Origin: Alphaproteobacteria bacterium | GTDB taxonomy: Bacteria; Pseudomonadota; Alphaproteobacteria; Caulobacterales; Hyphomonadaceae | Direction of reading: 5' to 3' | DNA: 64,000 nucleotides | NCBI GenBank assembly: GCA_018827375.1 | Contig: JAHJYW010000045.1 | Coordinates: 186,001-250,000, forward strand | Shown: positions 1 to 9,220 of the stretch, piece by piece | Layout of the letters: every line of letters begins with the position of its first letter | How positions within the stretch are numbered: position 1 is the first letter of the stretch | Program-made: the position numbers and the translations under genes | The notes under the pieces: generated by a model | What the model saw: the letters and a program-made list of their open reading frames with translations, nothing else | Told to the model about the DNA's origin: nothing | Database searches by the model: none

Positions 1-1731
1 CATGCCTTGTGTGAACAGGCCGGCGAAAGGCTCGCCGCTCGGCAGGTCCAGCTCGCCGACATCACGCATCGCGCGGGCGAAGAAGCGGGCATAGAGCAGG
101 TGGAGCACGGCATGCTCGACGCCGCCGACATACTGGTCGACGGGCAGCCAATAGGCGCGTTCTTCCATATCGTCCGGGCTGGCGAAGCGGGCATAGTACC
201 AGGAGCTGTCGACGAAGGTGTCCAGCGTATCCGTCTCGCGCCGGGCCTTGCCGTTGCAGTTCGGGCAGGTCGTTTCTTTCCAGGTCGGATGGCGCTCCAG
301 CGGGTTGCCGGGCACATCGAAGGTCACGTCATCGGGCAGGCGGATCGGCAGGTCAGCCGCAGGAACGGGAACGATGCCACAGGCCTCGCAATGGATGACC
401 GGGATCGGGCAGCCCCAATAGCGCTGACGGGAGACACCCCAGTCGCGCAGGCGGTAGTTCACCTTGCGGTCACCGAGCCCCATGGATTCAATTTTAGCAA
501 TCGCCATCCGCTTGGCGTCGTCAATGGATTGGCCATCCAGGAAACCGGAATGGAAAATCGTGCCGGGGCCGGTATAGGCGTCGTCTTCCACGTCGAATGT
601 GGCGGCGTCGGCATTTGGCGGCAGGACAACCGGCGTGACAGAGAGGCCATATTTGCGGGCAAATTCGATGTCGCGCTGGTCATGCGCCGGGCAGCCGAAG
701 ATTGCGCCTGTGCCATAGCCCATGAGCACGAAATTCGCGATCCAGACCGGAAGCGTGCGACCAGGCTCGAAGGGATGCTGAACCGTCAGGCCGGTGTCAA
801 AGCCGAGCTTTGGTGCCTTTTCGATGGCCTCTTCGCTCGTGCCGACAGCAGCGCATTCAGCGCGAAAGGCGGTAAGGGCGTCATTGCCTTTCGCCAATTG
901 CAGCGTCAGCGGATGGTCTGGCGACAGGGCAATGAAGCTTGCGCCAAACAGCGTGTCGGGGCGGGTCGTGAAAATTTCGACACCCTGCTCATAGTTCGCT
1001 GGCGCCTTGCCTGCGAACGCGAACCGCATCTGTAGGCCTTCCGACCGGCCGATCCAGTTAGCCTGCATCGTGCGGACCTTCTCGGGCCAGCGCTCGAGCT
1101 TCTGCACTTCTTCCAGCAGGTCTTCGGCATAATGTGTGATGCGGAAGAACCATTGCGTCAGTTCGCGCTGCTCGACGATTGCACCGGAACGCCAGCCACG
1201 ACCGTCAACGACCTGCTCGTTCGCCAAGACCGTATTGTCGACCGGGTCCCAGTTCACCTTGCTGGCCTTGCGATAGACGAGGCCCTTTTTCAGCATCTTC
1301 AGGAACAGGCCCTGCTGGGCGCCATAATATTCCGGGTCGCATGTCGCGAACTCCCGGCTCCAGTCGAGCGACAGGCCGAGCTTTTTCAGCTGCGCGCGCA
1401 TCGCGTCGATGTTCTGGTATGTCCATTTGCCGGGGTGCACACCGCGCTGCATGGCGGCGTTCTCTGCCGGCATGCCGAACGCATCCCAGCCCATAGGGTG
1501 GAGGACATTATAACCCTTGGCGCGGCGGTGGCGGGCAACGACGTCGCCCATGGCATAGTTGCGCACATGGCCCATGTGCAGGCGCCCGGACGGGTAAGGG
1601 AACATCTCGAGGATGTATGCCTTGGGTGCGTCACCGGCCTCGGCCGGTGACTTCGCCTTGAACAGGTCTGCGGCGGCCCACTCGGCACGCCATCTGTTTT
1701 CCGCGGCCTGCGGATCATAACGGGTGGCCAT
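1..1731 (-). CDS. leuS: Leucyl-tRNA synthetase, C-terminus cut by window edge
   Basis: Class I synthetase that charges tRNA-Leu with leucine in the cytosol. The visible 577 residues start [14 protein letters not shown] and carry the HIGH-type motif HMGH at about residues 52-55, the CP1 editing-domain motif [10 protein letters not shown], and the family signature [16 protein letters not shown]. The family is about 850-880 residues long, so the last third, with the KMSKS loop, lies beyond position 1. The ATG at 1731 is preceded by AAAGGAG at good spacing. The DUF3576 lipoprotein lies upstream in the same direction, a frequent alphaproteobacterial arrangement. Identity is secure; only the missing end cannot be judged. 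Confidence 0.97.
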   Translation of the reverse strand, partial: MATRYDPQAAENRWRAEWAAADLFKAKSPAEAGDAPKAYILEMFPYPSGRLHMGHVRNYAMGDVVARHRRAKGYNVLHPMGWDAFGMPAENAAMQRGVHPGKWTYQNIDAMRAQLKKLGLSLDWSREFATCDPEYYGAQQGLFLKMLKKGLVYRKASKVNWDPVDNTVLANEQVVDGRGWRSGAIVEQRELTQWFFRITHYAEDLLEEVQKLERWPEKVRTMQANWIGRSEGLQMRFAFAGKAPANYEQGVEIFTTRPDTLFGASFIALSPDHPLTLQLAKGNDALTAFRAECAAVGTSEEAIEKAPKLGFDTGLTVQHPFEPGRTLPVWIANFVLMGYGTGAIFGCPAHDQRDIEFARKYGLSVTPVVLPPNADAATFDVEDDAYTGPGTIFHSGFLDGQSIDDAKRMAIAKIESMGLGDRKVNYRLRDWGVSRQRYWGCPIPVIHCEACGIVPVPAADLPIRLPDDVTFDVPGNPLERHPTWKETTCPNCNGKARRETDTLDTFVDSSWYYARFASPDDMEERAYWLPVDQYVGGVEHAVLHLLYARFFARAMRDVGELDLPSGEPFAGLFTQGM

Positions 1732-1767
1732 GTCCCGCTCCTTTAAAGAAGAGTGTTAGGCGGCTTT

Positions 1768-2193
1768 CTAGCCGATCTGGGAAGCTTTAAGCGTGCGAGC
1801 GCGCTGAAGGATCTTGTTCTCAAGCTGGATAGCGGTTTCCTCGTCGACGGGCGCGTCGGTCCATGTGCCATCCATGTTGGTCTGGCGGAACACAGAAACC
1901 TTCACGCCATCGGCGCGCAGGCGTGTGTCGAGAATGTAGACCGTGGCCTTGATGCGCTCATCAGGCGAGTCCGCGAAAGACTTCCAGTCATAGTTCACGA
2001 TACCGCCCACGGCATCTGCGCTGTCGAGCGGCATGTTCTCGAATGTGTCCAGCGTCGCGCGCCACAGGTATGGATTGACCGTGCCGACATTCTGCTGAGT
2101 GATGCTGGCATCGTCTGGCTTGCTGCCGCCGAATTGACAGCCGGAAACGATCAGCATGCCAGCCATGGCGGCGGTGAGGATGTGTTTGACCAT
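1768..2193 (-). CDS. DUF3576 domain lipoprotein
   Basis: A 141-residue exported protein of unknown function. It has a lipoprotein signal ending in IVSGC (Cys19), so it should be a lipid-anchored envelope protein. The rest matches what I know of DUF3576: VNPYLWRATLDT, an LDSAD segment, YDWKSFADSPDERIKATVYILD and LRADGVKVSVFRQ. The open frame extends further upstream, but the start at 2193 has AGGAAC before it and gives the clean signal peptide. It sits 36 bp upstream of leuS and is probably co-transcribed with it. The family often neighbours leuS and the lptE region in alphaproteobacteria, which hints at envelope assembly but proves nothing. Confidence 0.85.
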   Translation of the reverse strand: MVKHILTAAMAGMLIVSGCQFGGSKPDDASITQQNVGTVNPYLWRATLDTFENMPLDSADAVGGIVNYDWKSFADSPDERIKATVYILDTRLRADGVKVSVFRQTNMDGTWTDAPVDEETAIQLENKILQRARTLKASQIG

Positions 2194-2309
2194 GAAGATT
2201 GTTCCTGAGTGCAAGACCTTGTTGACGAGGGTTTGTATAACAAGGGGAGTCCGGGCTCGCCAGTGCTGATATGCCGAAGAGGGCGCAAGGGTTTTGCAGG
2301 AGATAAACC

Positions 2310-3476
2310 ATGTCGAAATCACTGACAGTTCTGGCAATTCTGGGCGCCCTTTCGGGGCAGGCCCTTGCCCAGGATGATTGGGACGTTTGGGAAACTGAGA
2401 GCGGCGCGGAAGTGGCGGTTGCTGCTTCAGGCGCCAAAGACGCGCCGGTGACGTGGGCGGCAGCCTGGAATCTCTCGACCAACAGGGTTCTGGACAATGG
2501 CCTGGAGATAGGCGCGGTGGGCCGGTTTGAACTGCAGCATGACCATCCTCGCAGGGCAGGGTTCAGCGGCGTGACGGGCAGCGATGCCGGCTTGGGGCAG
2601 GGGGCGTTCAGTGGCCTGGCCTCGGGGCCTGGCGACGATCATGTTGGCACGCGGGCGCAGCTGGAGCAGGCCTATATCTATGCTGAAGGCGGCTATGGCG
2701 AGCTGAGGCTTGGCCGTGACGAGGGCGTTGCGACGCGCTTTTACGAAGGTGCGCCGAGCATTTTCCTCAAAGCCAGCACCGCCAACCCCGTGCTCGATCC
2801 GACGGGACGGGCCTATGTGCGCACCGATCATGACCTGACCGGCCCTGCGCTGAAGGTCAGCTATGCCAGCCCGCGGATCCTCGGCGTTCGGGGCGGGGTC
2901 TCCTATACGCCGACGGCTGATGTGCGCGGGCTCGACCGTGATCCGGAGCGCCGGTTGGCCGGCAATCCGCAGATCAGCGTCGATTCGGCGGCTGAAGCGG
3001 CCATCAATGTGTCGCGCCGGTTGCGTGAAAGCGGCGTGCGTGTGCGCGGTGCGCTGGCCTATAGCCGGGCAGATGTAAGTTCGGCGCTGCGCCCGGATAT
3101 CCATGGCACTGTGGAAACCTGGTCTGCAGGCGCATCTGCGGAGTTTGACACGATAACGATCGGCGCGAGTGTGATGGGGAGTAATAATGGCCTTGATTCC
3201 GGGGCGGGGGACTATTCTGCCTGGGTCATCGGGGCCACCAAACAGGCCTTTTCGCTGGATTTCGGAATCGACTATGGCGAGGCGACCGACGACCTGACGG
3301 GCCTGAAAAGCGAATCATGGACTATTGGCGCGGCCAGGGAACTTCGCGAGGGCCTGCGTGTTGCAGGTGGGTATCGCAGTCAAACAACCCGCATTGAGCG
3401 AGTCTTGCCGCTTGGGGTGCCTCATAATGAGGATTCACCGGACGGAATTGTGTTAGAAATCACACTATCGCTTTAA
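2310..3476 (+). CDS. Outer-membrane porin
   Basis: A 388-residue general porin. The signal peptide ends ALA at residue 20. The rest has the alternating pattern of a 16-stranded beta-barrel, with porin-like segments such as ELRLGRDEGVATRFYEG, LKVSYASPRILGVRGGVSYTP and WVIGATKQAFSLDFGIDYG. It should form diffusion channels for small solutes in the outer membrane. The ATG follows GCAGGAG at good spacing. The last residue is Leu (EITLSL) rather than the usual Phe, a mild departure from the C-terminal barrel signal. It is divergent from the DUF3576/leuS pair. Confidence 0.85.
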   Translation: MSKSLTVLAILGALSGQALAQDDWDVWETESGAEVAVAASGAKDAPVTWAAAWNLSTNRVLDNGLEIGAVGRFELQHDHPRRAGFSGVTGSDAGLGQGAFSGLASGPGDDHVGTRAQLEQAYIYAEGGYGELRLGRDEGVATRFYEGAPSIFLKASTANPVLDPTGRAYVRTDHDLTGPALKVSYASPRILGVRGGVSYTPTADVRGLDRDPERRLAGNPQISVDSAAEAAINVSRRLRESGVRVRGALAYSRADVSSALRPDIHGTVETWSAGASAEFDTITIGASVMGSNNGLDSGAGDYSAWVIGATKQAFSLDFGIDYGEATDDLTGLKSESWTIGAARELREGLRVAGGYRSQTTRIERVLPLGVPHNEDSPDGIVLEITLSL

Positions 3477-3554
3477 TTTAGCCGCCTCAACGAATGTTAA
3501 TCTTCTATTTACTGGGGCCGCTGACTATTCTCTTTACGGGTAAGGTGCAGAAAA

Positions 3555-4007
3555 ATGAAATCGGGCTTGGTCCTCTCTCTTATGCTGTTCTCGGCTGTGC
3601 TGGCGACGCCAGCCATGGCTGATCCGGCTATGGCGGGAGAGGCCATGAAGATTAGTGCGCCCTCACTTTCGGAAAGCAAGGCAGCAGAAGCTGACTGGTA
3701 TCGCCAGTTTGCCCAGCCCAAGCCTGCGGACAGCAAGCCTGTCTGGCAACCGGAGCCGACCGACGATTTCTCGGTTCAGTTCGGTCGCAATGCACGCTGG
3801 CAGCTGAATCTCGACATGCTGACACGCCCGAACTCGTCCCCGCTGCCACGTGAGCAGATGCAAGCCGGTGCCACATTCCGTGTGACGCCGCGTTTCTCGG
3901 TCGGCGGTGAAGTTAGCCTTGGCGCTGAACGCCTGAATGATTCCACCCAGTGGGAAGACAATCAGGTCGAAACCGGTATCCGGCTCAAGTCCGCTTTCAA
4001 GTTCTAG
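3555..4007 (+). CDS. NtrZ-like periplasmic protein
   Basis: A 150-residue secreted protein with a signal peptide to about residue 22 (ATPAMA). The C-terminal half has beta-strand character: WQLNLDMLTRP, SPLPREQMQAGATFRVTP and RFSVGGEVSLGAE. This fits my recollection of NtrZ, a periplasmic protein of Caulobacter relatives proposed to modulate the NtrY sensor kinase. The assignment rests on memory of the family pattern, so treat it as probable only. It lies 78 bp after the porin; a TTAA-N7-TTTA sequence at 3497-3511, between them, resembles a CtrA box. No ntrYX genes are in the window. Confidence 0.5.
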   Translation: MKSGLVLSLMLFSAVLATPAMADPAMAGEAMKISAPSLSESKAAEADWYRQFAQPKPADSKPVWQPEPTDDFSVQFGRNARWQLNLDMLTRPNSSPLPREQMQAGATFRVTPRFSVGGEVSLGAERLNDSTQWEDNQVETGIRLKSAFKF

Positions 4008-4150
4008 TCTGCCTTATTTTCGGTCTGGTCATCGCATGGCAGGCGGCTTTTTGCGTGTTGCCTGACGCTTGCGGTCGGGTTTAGGCCTATCCCCATACAG
4101 GCGTCATATTCCGAACGGGCGCGCAGTCGGGGATCACATCTGTTGGCGCC

Positions 4151-5356
4151 ATGTTTCTGAATGGCTTGATCCTGGTCGTCACCATTGCAGCGGGCGCCGT
4201 CCTGCTCTGGCCACGCGTGGCCAATATTAAGCTCTGGCGCGCGACGATGACGCCGCTGGCTTCGATCATCGGCAGCGGTTTCCTTGTTCTCGGACCGATC
4301 CTTGATTTCCAGTATGGAAAATACGCACCGCTTGTCATGCTGGCGCTCTGCGCGGGCGCTTACCTGTTTGGCGGGGCGATCCGGCACAATATCCGCCTGC
4401 GTGGAGAAAATGATAAGGACCCCGACAAGTTTGTGGCGCGGCTCGAAATCGGCGGCTCATGGACGCTCGCGCTGGCCTATGTGATTTCGGTTGCCTATTA
4501 CCTGAACCTGTTTGGCGCCTTCGGCGTCAGCCTCACGCCTTGGGACTCAAAGTATTCCGCCCGCATCCTGACTAGTGTGATCATGCTCCTGATCCTGGCG
4601 GTTGGCTGGTTCAAAGGCTTCCGCGCGCTGGAGCGAATGGAGCAGGTTTCGGTGAGTGTGAAGCTGGCAATCATTCTTGGCCTGCTGGTTGGTCTTGCGA
4701 TTTTCTTCGGCAAGGAAATGAGCGCCGACAAGCTTGTCTTCCTGGAGCCGAAATCTTCCGGCTGGGCCGCCATTTCACTGGCATTCGGCCTGATCGTGAC
4801 GGTTCAGGGCTTCGAGACCTCGCGCTATCTTGGCAGCACATATGATCATGTGACGCGGATCCGCTCGATGCGGCTGGCGCAGCTGGTCTCTTCCGCAATT
4901 TACATGATCTATATCGGCTTTGTCGCTTACGTGTTTCAGGGCAACGAGCTTCATCTCGAAGAGACAGCCATCATCGGCATGATGAAAGTTGTCGCGCCGA
5001 TCCTGCCTTTCCTGCTCGTCGGGGCTGCGCTGACAGCGCAATTCAGTGCGGCGATTGCCGATACGAGTGGCTCGGGCGGGCTTGTGACCGAGTTGACGGG
5101 CGGCAGGGTCAGTGAGCGTCAGGCCTATGCGGTGCTTGTCGGCATTGGCCTCGTCTTTACGTGGACGGTCGACCTGTTCGAGATCATCTCCTACGCGTCG
5201 CGGGCCTTCGCCATCTATTATGGCGTCCAGTCGGCCATTGCAGCCGCTTCGGCGCATCGCGTGCTGGGACACAAGGGAAAGACTGCGCTCTATGCCAGCT
5301 TGTCAGTGCTCGGCTTCATGATCGCGATTCTGGGAACGCCGGCCGAGGGTGGCTGA
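4151..5356 (+). CDS. Polytopic membrane protein, APC-transporter-like
   Basis: A 401-residue integral membrane protein with about ten hydrophobic helices. Segments such as SIIGSGFLVLGPIL, YVISVAYYLNLFGAF and GLIVTVQGFETSRYLG resemble the inverted-repeat fold of amino-acid/polyamine permeases, but no substrate signature is recognisable. The ATG at 4151 is the first start in frame and no strong ribosome site is visible, so the N-terminus is provisional. It stands alone, 143 bp after the NtrZ-like gene and convergent with the ThiE-like gene. Membrane topology is clear; a transport role is inference. Confidence 0.6.
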   Translation: MFLNGLILVVTIAAGAVLLWPRVANIKLWRATMTPLASIIGSGFLVLGPILDFQYGKYAPLVMLALCAGAYLFGGAIRHNIRLRGENDKDPDKFVARLEIGGSWTLALAYVISVAYYLNLFGAFGVSLTPWDSKYSARILTSVIMLLILAVGWFKGFRALERMEQVSVSVKLAIILGLLVGLAIFFGKEMSADKLVFLEPKSSGWAAISLAFGLIVTVQGFETSRYLGSTYDHVTRIRSMRLAQLVSSAIYMIYIGFVAYVFQGNELHLEETAIIGMMKVVAPILPFLLVGAALTAQFSAAIADTSGSGGLVTELTGGRVSERQAYAVLVGIGLVFTWTVDLFEIISYASRAFAIYYGVQSAIAAASAHRVLGHKGKTALYASLSVLGFMIAILGTPAEGG

Positions 5357-5362
5357 CGCGCT

Positions 5363-5980
5363 TCATTGCGCGAGCCCATCGACAGCGGCGAGTCCGGCGA
5401 AGGGCGCAACCTCACTGGCATTCCCTGCATTGACGCCGCCAAGGGCGTAGATGGGGCAGGGCGCGTTTAGGGCGAGGCGGCGCAAGGCTGACGCACCGAT
5501 TGGCTTGCCAGCCGATGGGCTGGCCGAGGGAAAGATAGCCGAGACAAGCGCTGCATCAATCGGGAAACCGGCGATGGCGCGCAGCTCTGCTGGCGAGTGG
5601 GCGCTGGCGGACATGACGCCCATCCGGTCTTTCCACTGACGGGACTGGGCAAGGCGGACGTGCGGCCAGTGCACGCCGTCTGCGCCGACCTTAAGGGCGA
5701 GTGCCGGATCAGCTGCGATGAGCAGGCGCAGGTGGCGTTGGCGGGAGATATCCGCGAGCTGGGCAGCTGTGTCTGCTGCGTCCGCTGCGCCAAAGTGGCG
5801 ATGGATGATGCCCCAGCCCTCTGGAAGCTGGCGCGCGATGCTCGCCGGGTCGGGCGTTCTTTGTGGATCGGTGAGGAAAAATACCGGTGGCAAGCCAGCT
5901 GGCAGGTGCGCTGCGGCAATGCGGGCAGCGCTCATGAGCTTGCGCTTTGGCGAGGATTGGCGTTTCAACGTCATCAGCAT
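5363..5980 (-). CDS. Thiamine phosphate synthase / TenI-like protein
   Basis: TIM-barrel protein of the ThiE/TenI superfamily. It has FFLTDPQRTPDP near the N-terminus, GADGVHWPHV (the ThiE phosphate/substrate loop), SAIFPSASPSAGKPIG (compare GPIFPT in ThiE) and YALGGVNAGNA (compare the AIGGI loop). ThiE joins the thiazole and pyrimidine halves of thiamine. No other thi gene is nearby, so it may instead be a TenI-type paralogue. The start is uncertain: ATGs at 5980, 5974 and 5935 are in frame and none has a clear ribosome site. The longest form shares its start region with the divergent yggS. Confidence 0.6.
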   Translation of the reverse strand: MLMTLKRQSSPKRKLMSAARIAAAHLPAGLPPVFFLTDPQRTPDPASIARQLPEGWGIIHRHFGAADAADTAAQLADISRQRHLRLLIAADPALALKVGADGVHWPHVRLAQSRQWKDRMGVMSASAHSPAELRAIAGFPIDAALVSAIFPSASPSAGKPIGASALRRLALNAPCPIYALGGVNAGNASEVAPFAGLAAVDGLAQ

Positions 5981-6638
5981 GACTGATACGGTTTCCCTCA
6001 CACTTGCCAAGCGGCGCAGCGAGATTCTGGCGGAGCTGGCCAAAGCGGCCACGCCGCCTCCCGTACTGGTGGCTGTGTCCAAGACACAGCCCGACGAGAA
6101 GCTTGAAGCGATGCTGGCAGCTGGCCAGCGTGTGTTCGGTGAGAACAAGGTCCAGGAGGCGCAGGCCCATTGGGCGGATCGGCGCGCAGCCTATCCGGAT
6201 CTTGAGCTGCGCCTGATCGGCCCGCTGCAGACCAACAAGTCGGACGATGCGGTCGCGTTGTTCGATGTGATCGAGACGCTGGACCGGGAGAAACTGGCGC
6301 GGACCCTGGCCAAGGCGATGGAGAAGCTGGATCGGCGGGTACCGGTGTTCATTCAGGTGAATACAGGTGAAGAGCCGCAGAAGGCGGGCGTTCTGCCGGA
6401 TGACCTCGACGCCCTGCTTGCCTGCGCGCGAGATGAATGCGGGCTCGATGTGCAGGGCCTGATGTGCATTCCGCCGGTCGATGAGCCGGCCGGACCGCAT
6501 TTTGCGCTGCTGGCCAAGTTGGCAAAGCGCCATGGCCTGACAGGCCTCTCCATGGGCATGAGCAGCGATTATGCTGTCGCGGCGAGCTTTGGCTCGACCC
6601 ATGTGCGCGTTGGCACGGCGCTTTTCGGGGCGCGCTAG
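5979..6638 (+). CDS. yggS: YggS/PLPBP family pyridoxal-phosphate homeostasis protein
   Basis: A 219-residue PLP-binding protein with the alanine-racemase-like barrel fold; members balance B6 vitamers rather than catalyse a known reaction. The family marks are clear: the Schiff-base lysine in LVAVSKTQP, VFGENKVQEAQ, LIGPLQTNK, FIQVNTGEEPQKAG, QGLMCIPP, LSMGMSSDY and STHVRVGTALFGAR. The ATG at 5979 overlaps the start codon of the divergent ThiE-like gene, and no Shine-Dalgarno is obvious. Its stop overlaps the convergent L,D-transpeptidase by 4 bp. Confidence 0.93.
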   Translation: MTDTVSLTLAKRRSEILAELAKAATPPPVLVAVSKTQPDEKLEAMLAAGQRVFGENKVQEAQAHWADRRAAYPDLELRLIGPLQTNKSDDAVALFDVIETLDREKLARTLAKAMEKLDRRVPVFIQVNTGEEPQKAGVLPDDLDALLACARDECGLDVQGLMCIPPVDEPAGPHFALLAKLAKRHGLTGLSMGMSSDYAVAASFGSTHVRVGTALFGAR

Positions 6639-7150
6639 ATTGCGATCTCGATAACGGACGCGGGTGTCAGGAAACGCAGGACATTGCGCAGGTCCGGCTC
6701 GGCGAGGGCAATACAGCCTTCGGTCGGCTGGTAGGCTTCGCGGGCGAGATGCAGGAAAATGGCGCTGCCATGGCCCGGGACCACGGGATCATCATTATAC
6801 CCGAGCTCGACAATCAGGTTATAGACATGATCCGGGCGCCAGAGCTTTTCCGCTGATGCGGGATAGGGCAGGGCGACGGGACGGTTATAGAGCGGATCGT
6901 CCGGTGCATCGCACCAGCCATCATGAGCACGGAGCGGCACCTTGGGCAGGCGGGTTTCCGGTGGCTGGGTGCGGTCTGGCCGGTAGAACAGGCGGCGGGT
7001 CTGCCAGATGCCAATCGGCGAGGCGCCATCGCCTTCGCGTTTCAGGTCTGCCCCAATCACGCCGCCAACGCCCAGAGCGCAGCGGCAGGACACGTCCATG
7101 CCGAAAAAACTGCCATCTGACCGGGCTATGAAGTGGCTGTTCACGCGCAT
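6635..7150 (-). CDS. L,D-transpeptidase (YkuD) family protein
   Basis: A 171-residue YkuD-fold enzyme. It carries DGASPIG near residues 38-44, GHGSAIFLH and then PTEGCIAL with the presumed nucleophile Cys, followed by DLRNVL. Such enzymes make 3-3 crosslinks in peptidoglycan or attach proteins to it. No clear signal peptide is seen; the frame starts MRVNSHFIAR. The ATG at 7150 abuts GGGAG, so the GTG two codons later (7144) has the better ribosome-site spacing. It is divergent from the response regulator gene. Confidence 0.8.
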   Translation of the reverse strand: MRVNSHFIARSDGSFFGMDVSCRCALGVGGVIGADLKREGDGASPIGIWQTRRLFYRPDRTQPPETRLPKVPLRAHDGWCDAPDDPLYNRPVALPYPASAEKLWRPDHVYNLIVELGYNDDPVVPGHGSAIFLHLAREAYQPTEGCIALAEPDLRNVLRFLTPASVIEIAI

Positions 7151-7247
7151 CTCCCTGTGTTGTGATCGTCTTTCCGGCACATTCTTATGACATCCTTGCG
7201 TGTCTTGGATATGTGCAAGACGAATTTGGAGCGAATGGAGCGCCATA

Positions 7248-7934
7248 ATGTCTGCAAAAAAGACAATCCTGCTTGTGGATGATGATTCCGACCTCCGCGA
7301 GGCGCTGGCGGAACAATTTGAGTTGCATGATGGCTTCGAGACGTTGCAGGCCGCCAATGCCCGCGACGGGATCGATCTTGCGGTCAATCAGCGGATCGAC
7401 ATGATCCTGCTCGACGTGGAGATGCCTGACCTGGATGGCCGTGAAGCCTGCAAGGTCATGCGTCAAAAGGGCGTTCGCGCGCCGATCATCATGCTGACCG
7501 GGCAGGACGGCGATGCGGACACCATCCTCGGGCTCGATTCCGGGGCCAATGATTATGTCACCAAGCCGTTCAAGTTCTCCGTTCTGCTGGCGCGGGTTCG
7601 GGCGCATTTACGCAGTTTCGAACAGTCGGAAGATGCGACCTTCCAGGTGGGCCCTTACGACTTCCGCCCGTCGATGAAGCTGCTGGTGACCGCCGAGGGC
7701 CGCAAGGTGCGCCTGACGGAGAAGGAAACCAATATCCTGAAATACCTCTACCGGGCGGGCGGGAAGTCCGTTGCGCGCGAGGAGCTTCTCTCGGAAGTCT
7801 GGGGCTATAATGCCGCCGTGACGACGCACACGCTGGAAACGCATATCTACCGCCTGCGGCAGAAAGTGGAGCCTGACCCGGCCCATGCGCGCCTGCTGCT
7901 GACGGACGCGGGCGGGTATCGGCTGCAGCCTTGA
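7248..7934 (+). CDS. cenR: OmpR-family response regulator, CenR-like
   Basis: A 228-residue two-component transcription factor. The receiver has DDD at 11-13, the phospho-acceptor Asp56 (LLDVEMPD), a switch Thr in MLTGQD and Lys106 (VTKPF). The winged-helix effector domain starts near 125 and holds LTEKETNILKYLYRAG and TTHTLETHIYRLRQK. The wording of the second half is very close to CenR, the essential cell-envelope regulator of Caulobacter, as I recall it. No histidine kinase lies beside it, in keeping with an orphan regulator. The stop overlaps the TTG start of the GNAT gene by 4 bp. The symbol is probable, the family certain. Confidence 0.8.
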   Translation: MSAKKTILLVDDDSDLREALAEQFELHDGFETLQAANARDGIDLAVNQRIDMILLDVEMPDLDGREACKVMRQKGVRAPIIMLTGQDGDADTILGLDSGANDYVTKPFKFSVLLARVRAHLRSFEQSEDATFQVGPYDFRPSMKLLVTAEGRKVRLTEKETNILKYLYRAGGKSVAREELLSEVWGYNAAVTTHTLETHIYRLRQKVEPDPAHARLLLTDAGGYRLQP

Positions 7935-8377
7935 TCATCCGACCGGCCAAGCCTGGCGACTATCCGGCGCTGGCCGATCTTTGGCACGAGAGCTGGATAT
8001 CAATAGGCATCTCGAACGCATGGGACCTTGACCGGGAAGGTGTCCGACGGCGGTTCATGCAGGAAGCAGAGGACCGCTGGGAGATTTACCTGACAGAGAC
8101 GGATGGAAAGCCGGTGGGCTTTCTGGCGCTTGTGCCGGCTGAAAACCAGCTCGATCAGATTTTCGTGGCACCCGAAAAAAAAGGCATGGGTATTGGTTCG
8201 GCCCTGCTCGATTTTGCGCAGCAGAAACTGCCGGAGTGGATTGTTCTGTGGACGTCAGCGGAGAATGCGCGGGCGCGGCGGTTCTATGAGCAGGCCGGTT
8301 TCGTCTTGATGGATACCCAGTATGACGCCGCCCACCGGCGTGAGAATTGCCTCTATGTCTGGATGTCGAACCGCTGA
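7931..8377 (+). CDS. GNAT family N-acetyltransferase
   Basis: A 148-residue acetyltransferase. It has IRPAKPGDYPALADLW at the N-terminus, the acetyl-CoA loop KKGMGIGSALL near residues 78-88, and the motif-B helix SAENARARRFYEQAGF. The substrate is unknown. It begins with TTG inside the stop of the upstream regulator (TTGA overlap), so the two are translationally coupled and probably co-regulated, though no functional link is evident. Confidence 0.85.
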   Translation: MIIRPAKPGDYPALADLWHESWISIGISNAWDLDREGVRRRFMQEAEDRWEIYLTETDGKPVGFLALVPAENQLDQIFVAPEKKGMGIGSALLDFAQQKLPEWIVLWTSAENARARRFYEQAGFVLMDTQYDAAHRRENCLYVWMSNR

Positions 8378-8409
8378 GCTGGCTCGGCCCCTAAACCGCG
8401 GCCCGGCAA

Positions 8410-8637
8410 TCAGATTGGAGAAGGTGTGGGATAGGGGCCTTTGCCGCGGCGGCCGGGCAGGCGGCGATCCTCAGGGCTTTCGCCCCCGTCGGGGCCAAGG
8501 CCGACACCTGTTCCGGCATTCCCGTCACCGGACGCGCCGCCGATGTCGAAGCCGGGGCGGTCGACTTTGGTGGGCGATGTATCGGCGGGTTCGTGAGGGG
8601 TCTTTTCGGGTGGTGTCTCTGTCGGTTTATCGGTCAT
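8410..8637 (-). CDS. Small proline/glycine-rich hypothetical protein
   Basis: A 75-residue polar protein without hydrophobic segments (starts MTDKPTETPPEKTPHEP, then a glycine-rich middle). I do not recognise the family and composition suggests disorder. Support for it being real is a good ribosome site, AAGGA 8-9 bases before the ATG, and a position just downstream of the hibernation factor on the same strand. Confidence 0.5.
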   Translation of the reverse strand: MTDKPTETPPEKTPHEPADTSPTKVDRPGFDIGGASGDGNAGTGVGLGPDGGESPEDRRLPGRRGKGPYPTPSPI

Positions 8638-8688
8638 GTTTAGTTTCCTTGCGGGTGCGTTGACGGGTATCTGGCGAGCGGTGCCTGC

Positions 8689-9036
8689 CTAGAGATCGCC
8701 AACGCGTATCGTTTCCCCGCCTTTGACGTGGTTGCGTTTGGCGAGGGTCGTATCGAGCGCGTGCTGCATCTTCTTGGCAGCGCCTGACCAGGCCCCTTCG
8801 AGCGTATCGGACTCGTTGCTGACGGCTTCCGGCTGCAGGCCTTCAATACGCGCTTCGATCAGGCAGCGCTTGTCGTGCGCGCCAGACTTGGCTGCGTTCT
8901 CATCGCTGAGGTGCACTTCGAGACTGGTGATGTGCTCGCTGTAGCGGTCGAGACGGGTTTTGAGGTTGGCTGTGATATGCGCGGCCAGCTCTTCGCTGCC
9001 CTCGATGTTTTCGTCGGTGTTGATCTGGATATGCAT
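8689..9036 (-). CDS. HPF/RaiA-family ribosome hibernation factor
   Basis: A 115-residue protein starting MHIQINTDENIEGSEELAAH. The central part ITSLEVHLSDENAAKSG followed by KRCLIEARIEG is the conserved HPF/RaiA beta-alpha-beta core that sits in the decoding channel of idle 70S or 100S ribosomes. The length fits the short form; no C-terminal dimerisation domain is present. The frame is open further upstream, but AGGAC just before 9036 fixes the start. It is a stress/stationary-phase role by family knowledge. Confidence 0.85.
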   Translation of the reverse strand: MHIQINTDENIEGSEELAAHITANLKTRLDRYSEHITSLEVHLSDENAAKSGAHDKRCLIEARIEGLQPEAVSNESDTLEGAWSGAAKKMQHALDTTLAKRNHVKGGETIRVGDL

Positions 9037-9220
9037 GACGGACGTCCTTTCGCGAACCACGCCCCGCGCGGGGATGCCGAAAAGGGAGCGTTCGTTTGCT
9101 GTGCCTGACACGAGCCACGGGACGAAAAGGATCGACCGGCTCGCAGACACTTGCACTATAGCACGCTGAGTGTGGGTCAGGGTGATCCATGTCAGTGCGT
9201 GTTTCGCGGCAGTGAGGGGA

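Noticed and set aside
7-1035. Long plus-strand frame opposite leuS
   Set aside because: The minus strand encodes an unmistakable leucyl-tRNA synthetase; the frame is its antisense shadow.
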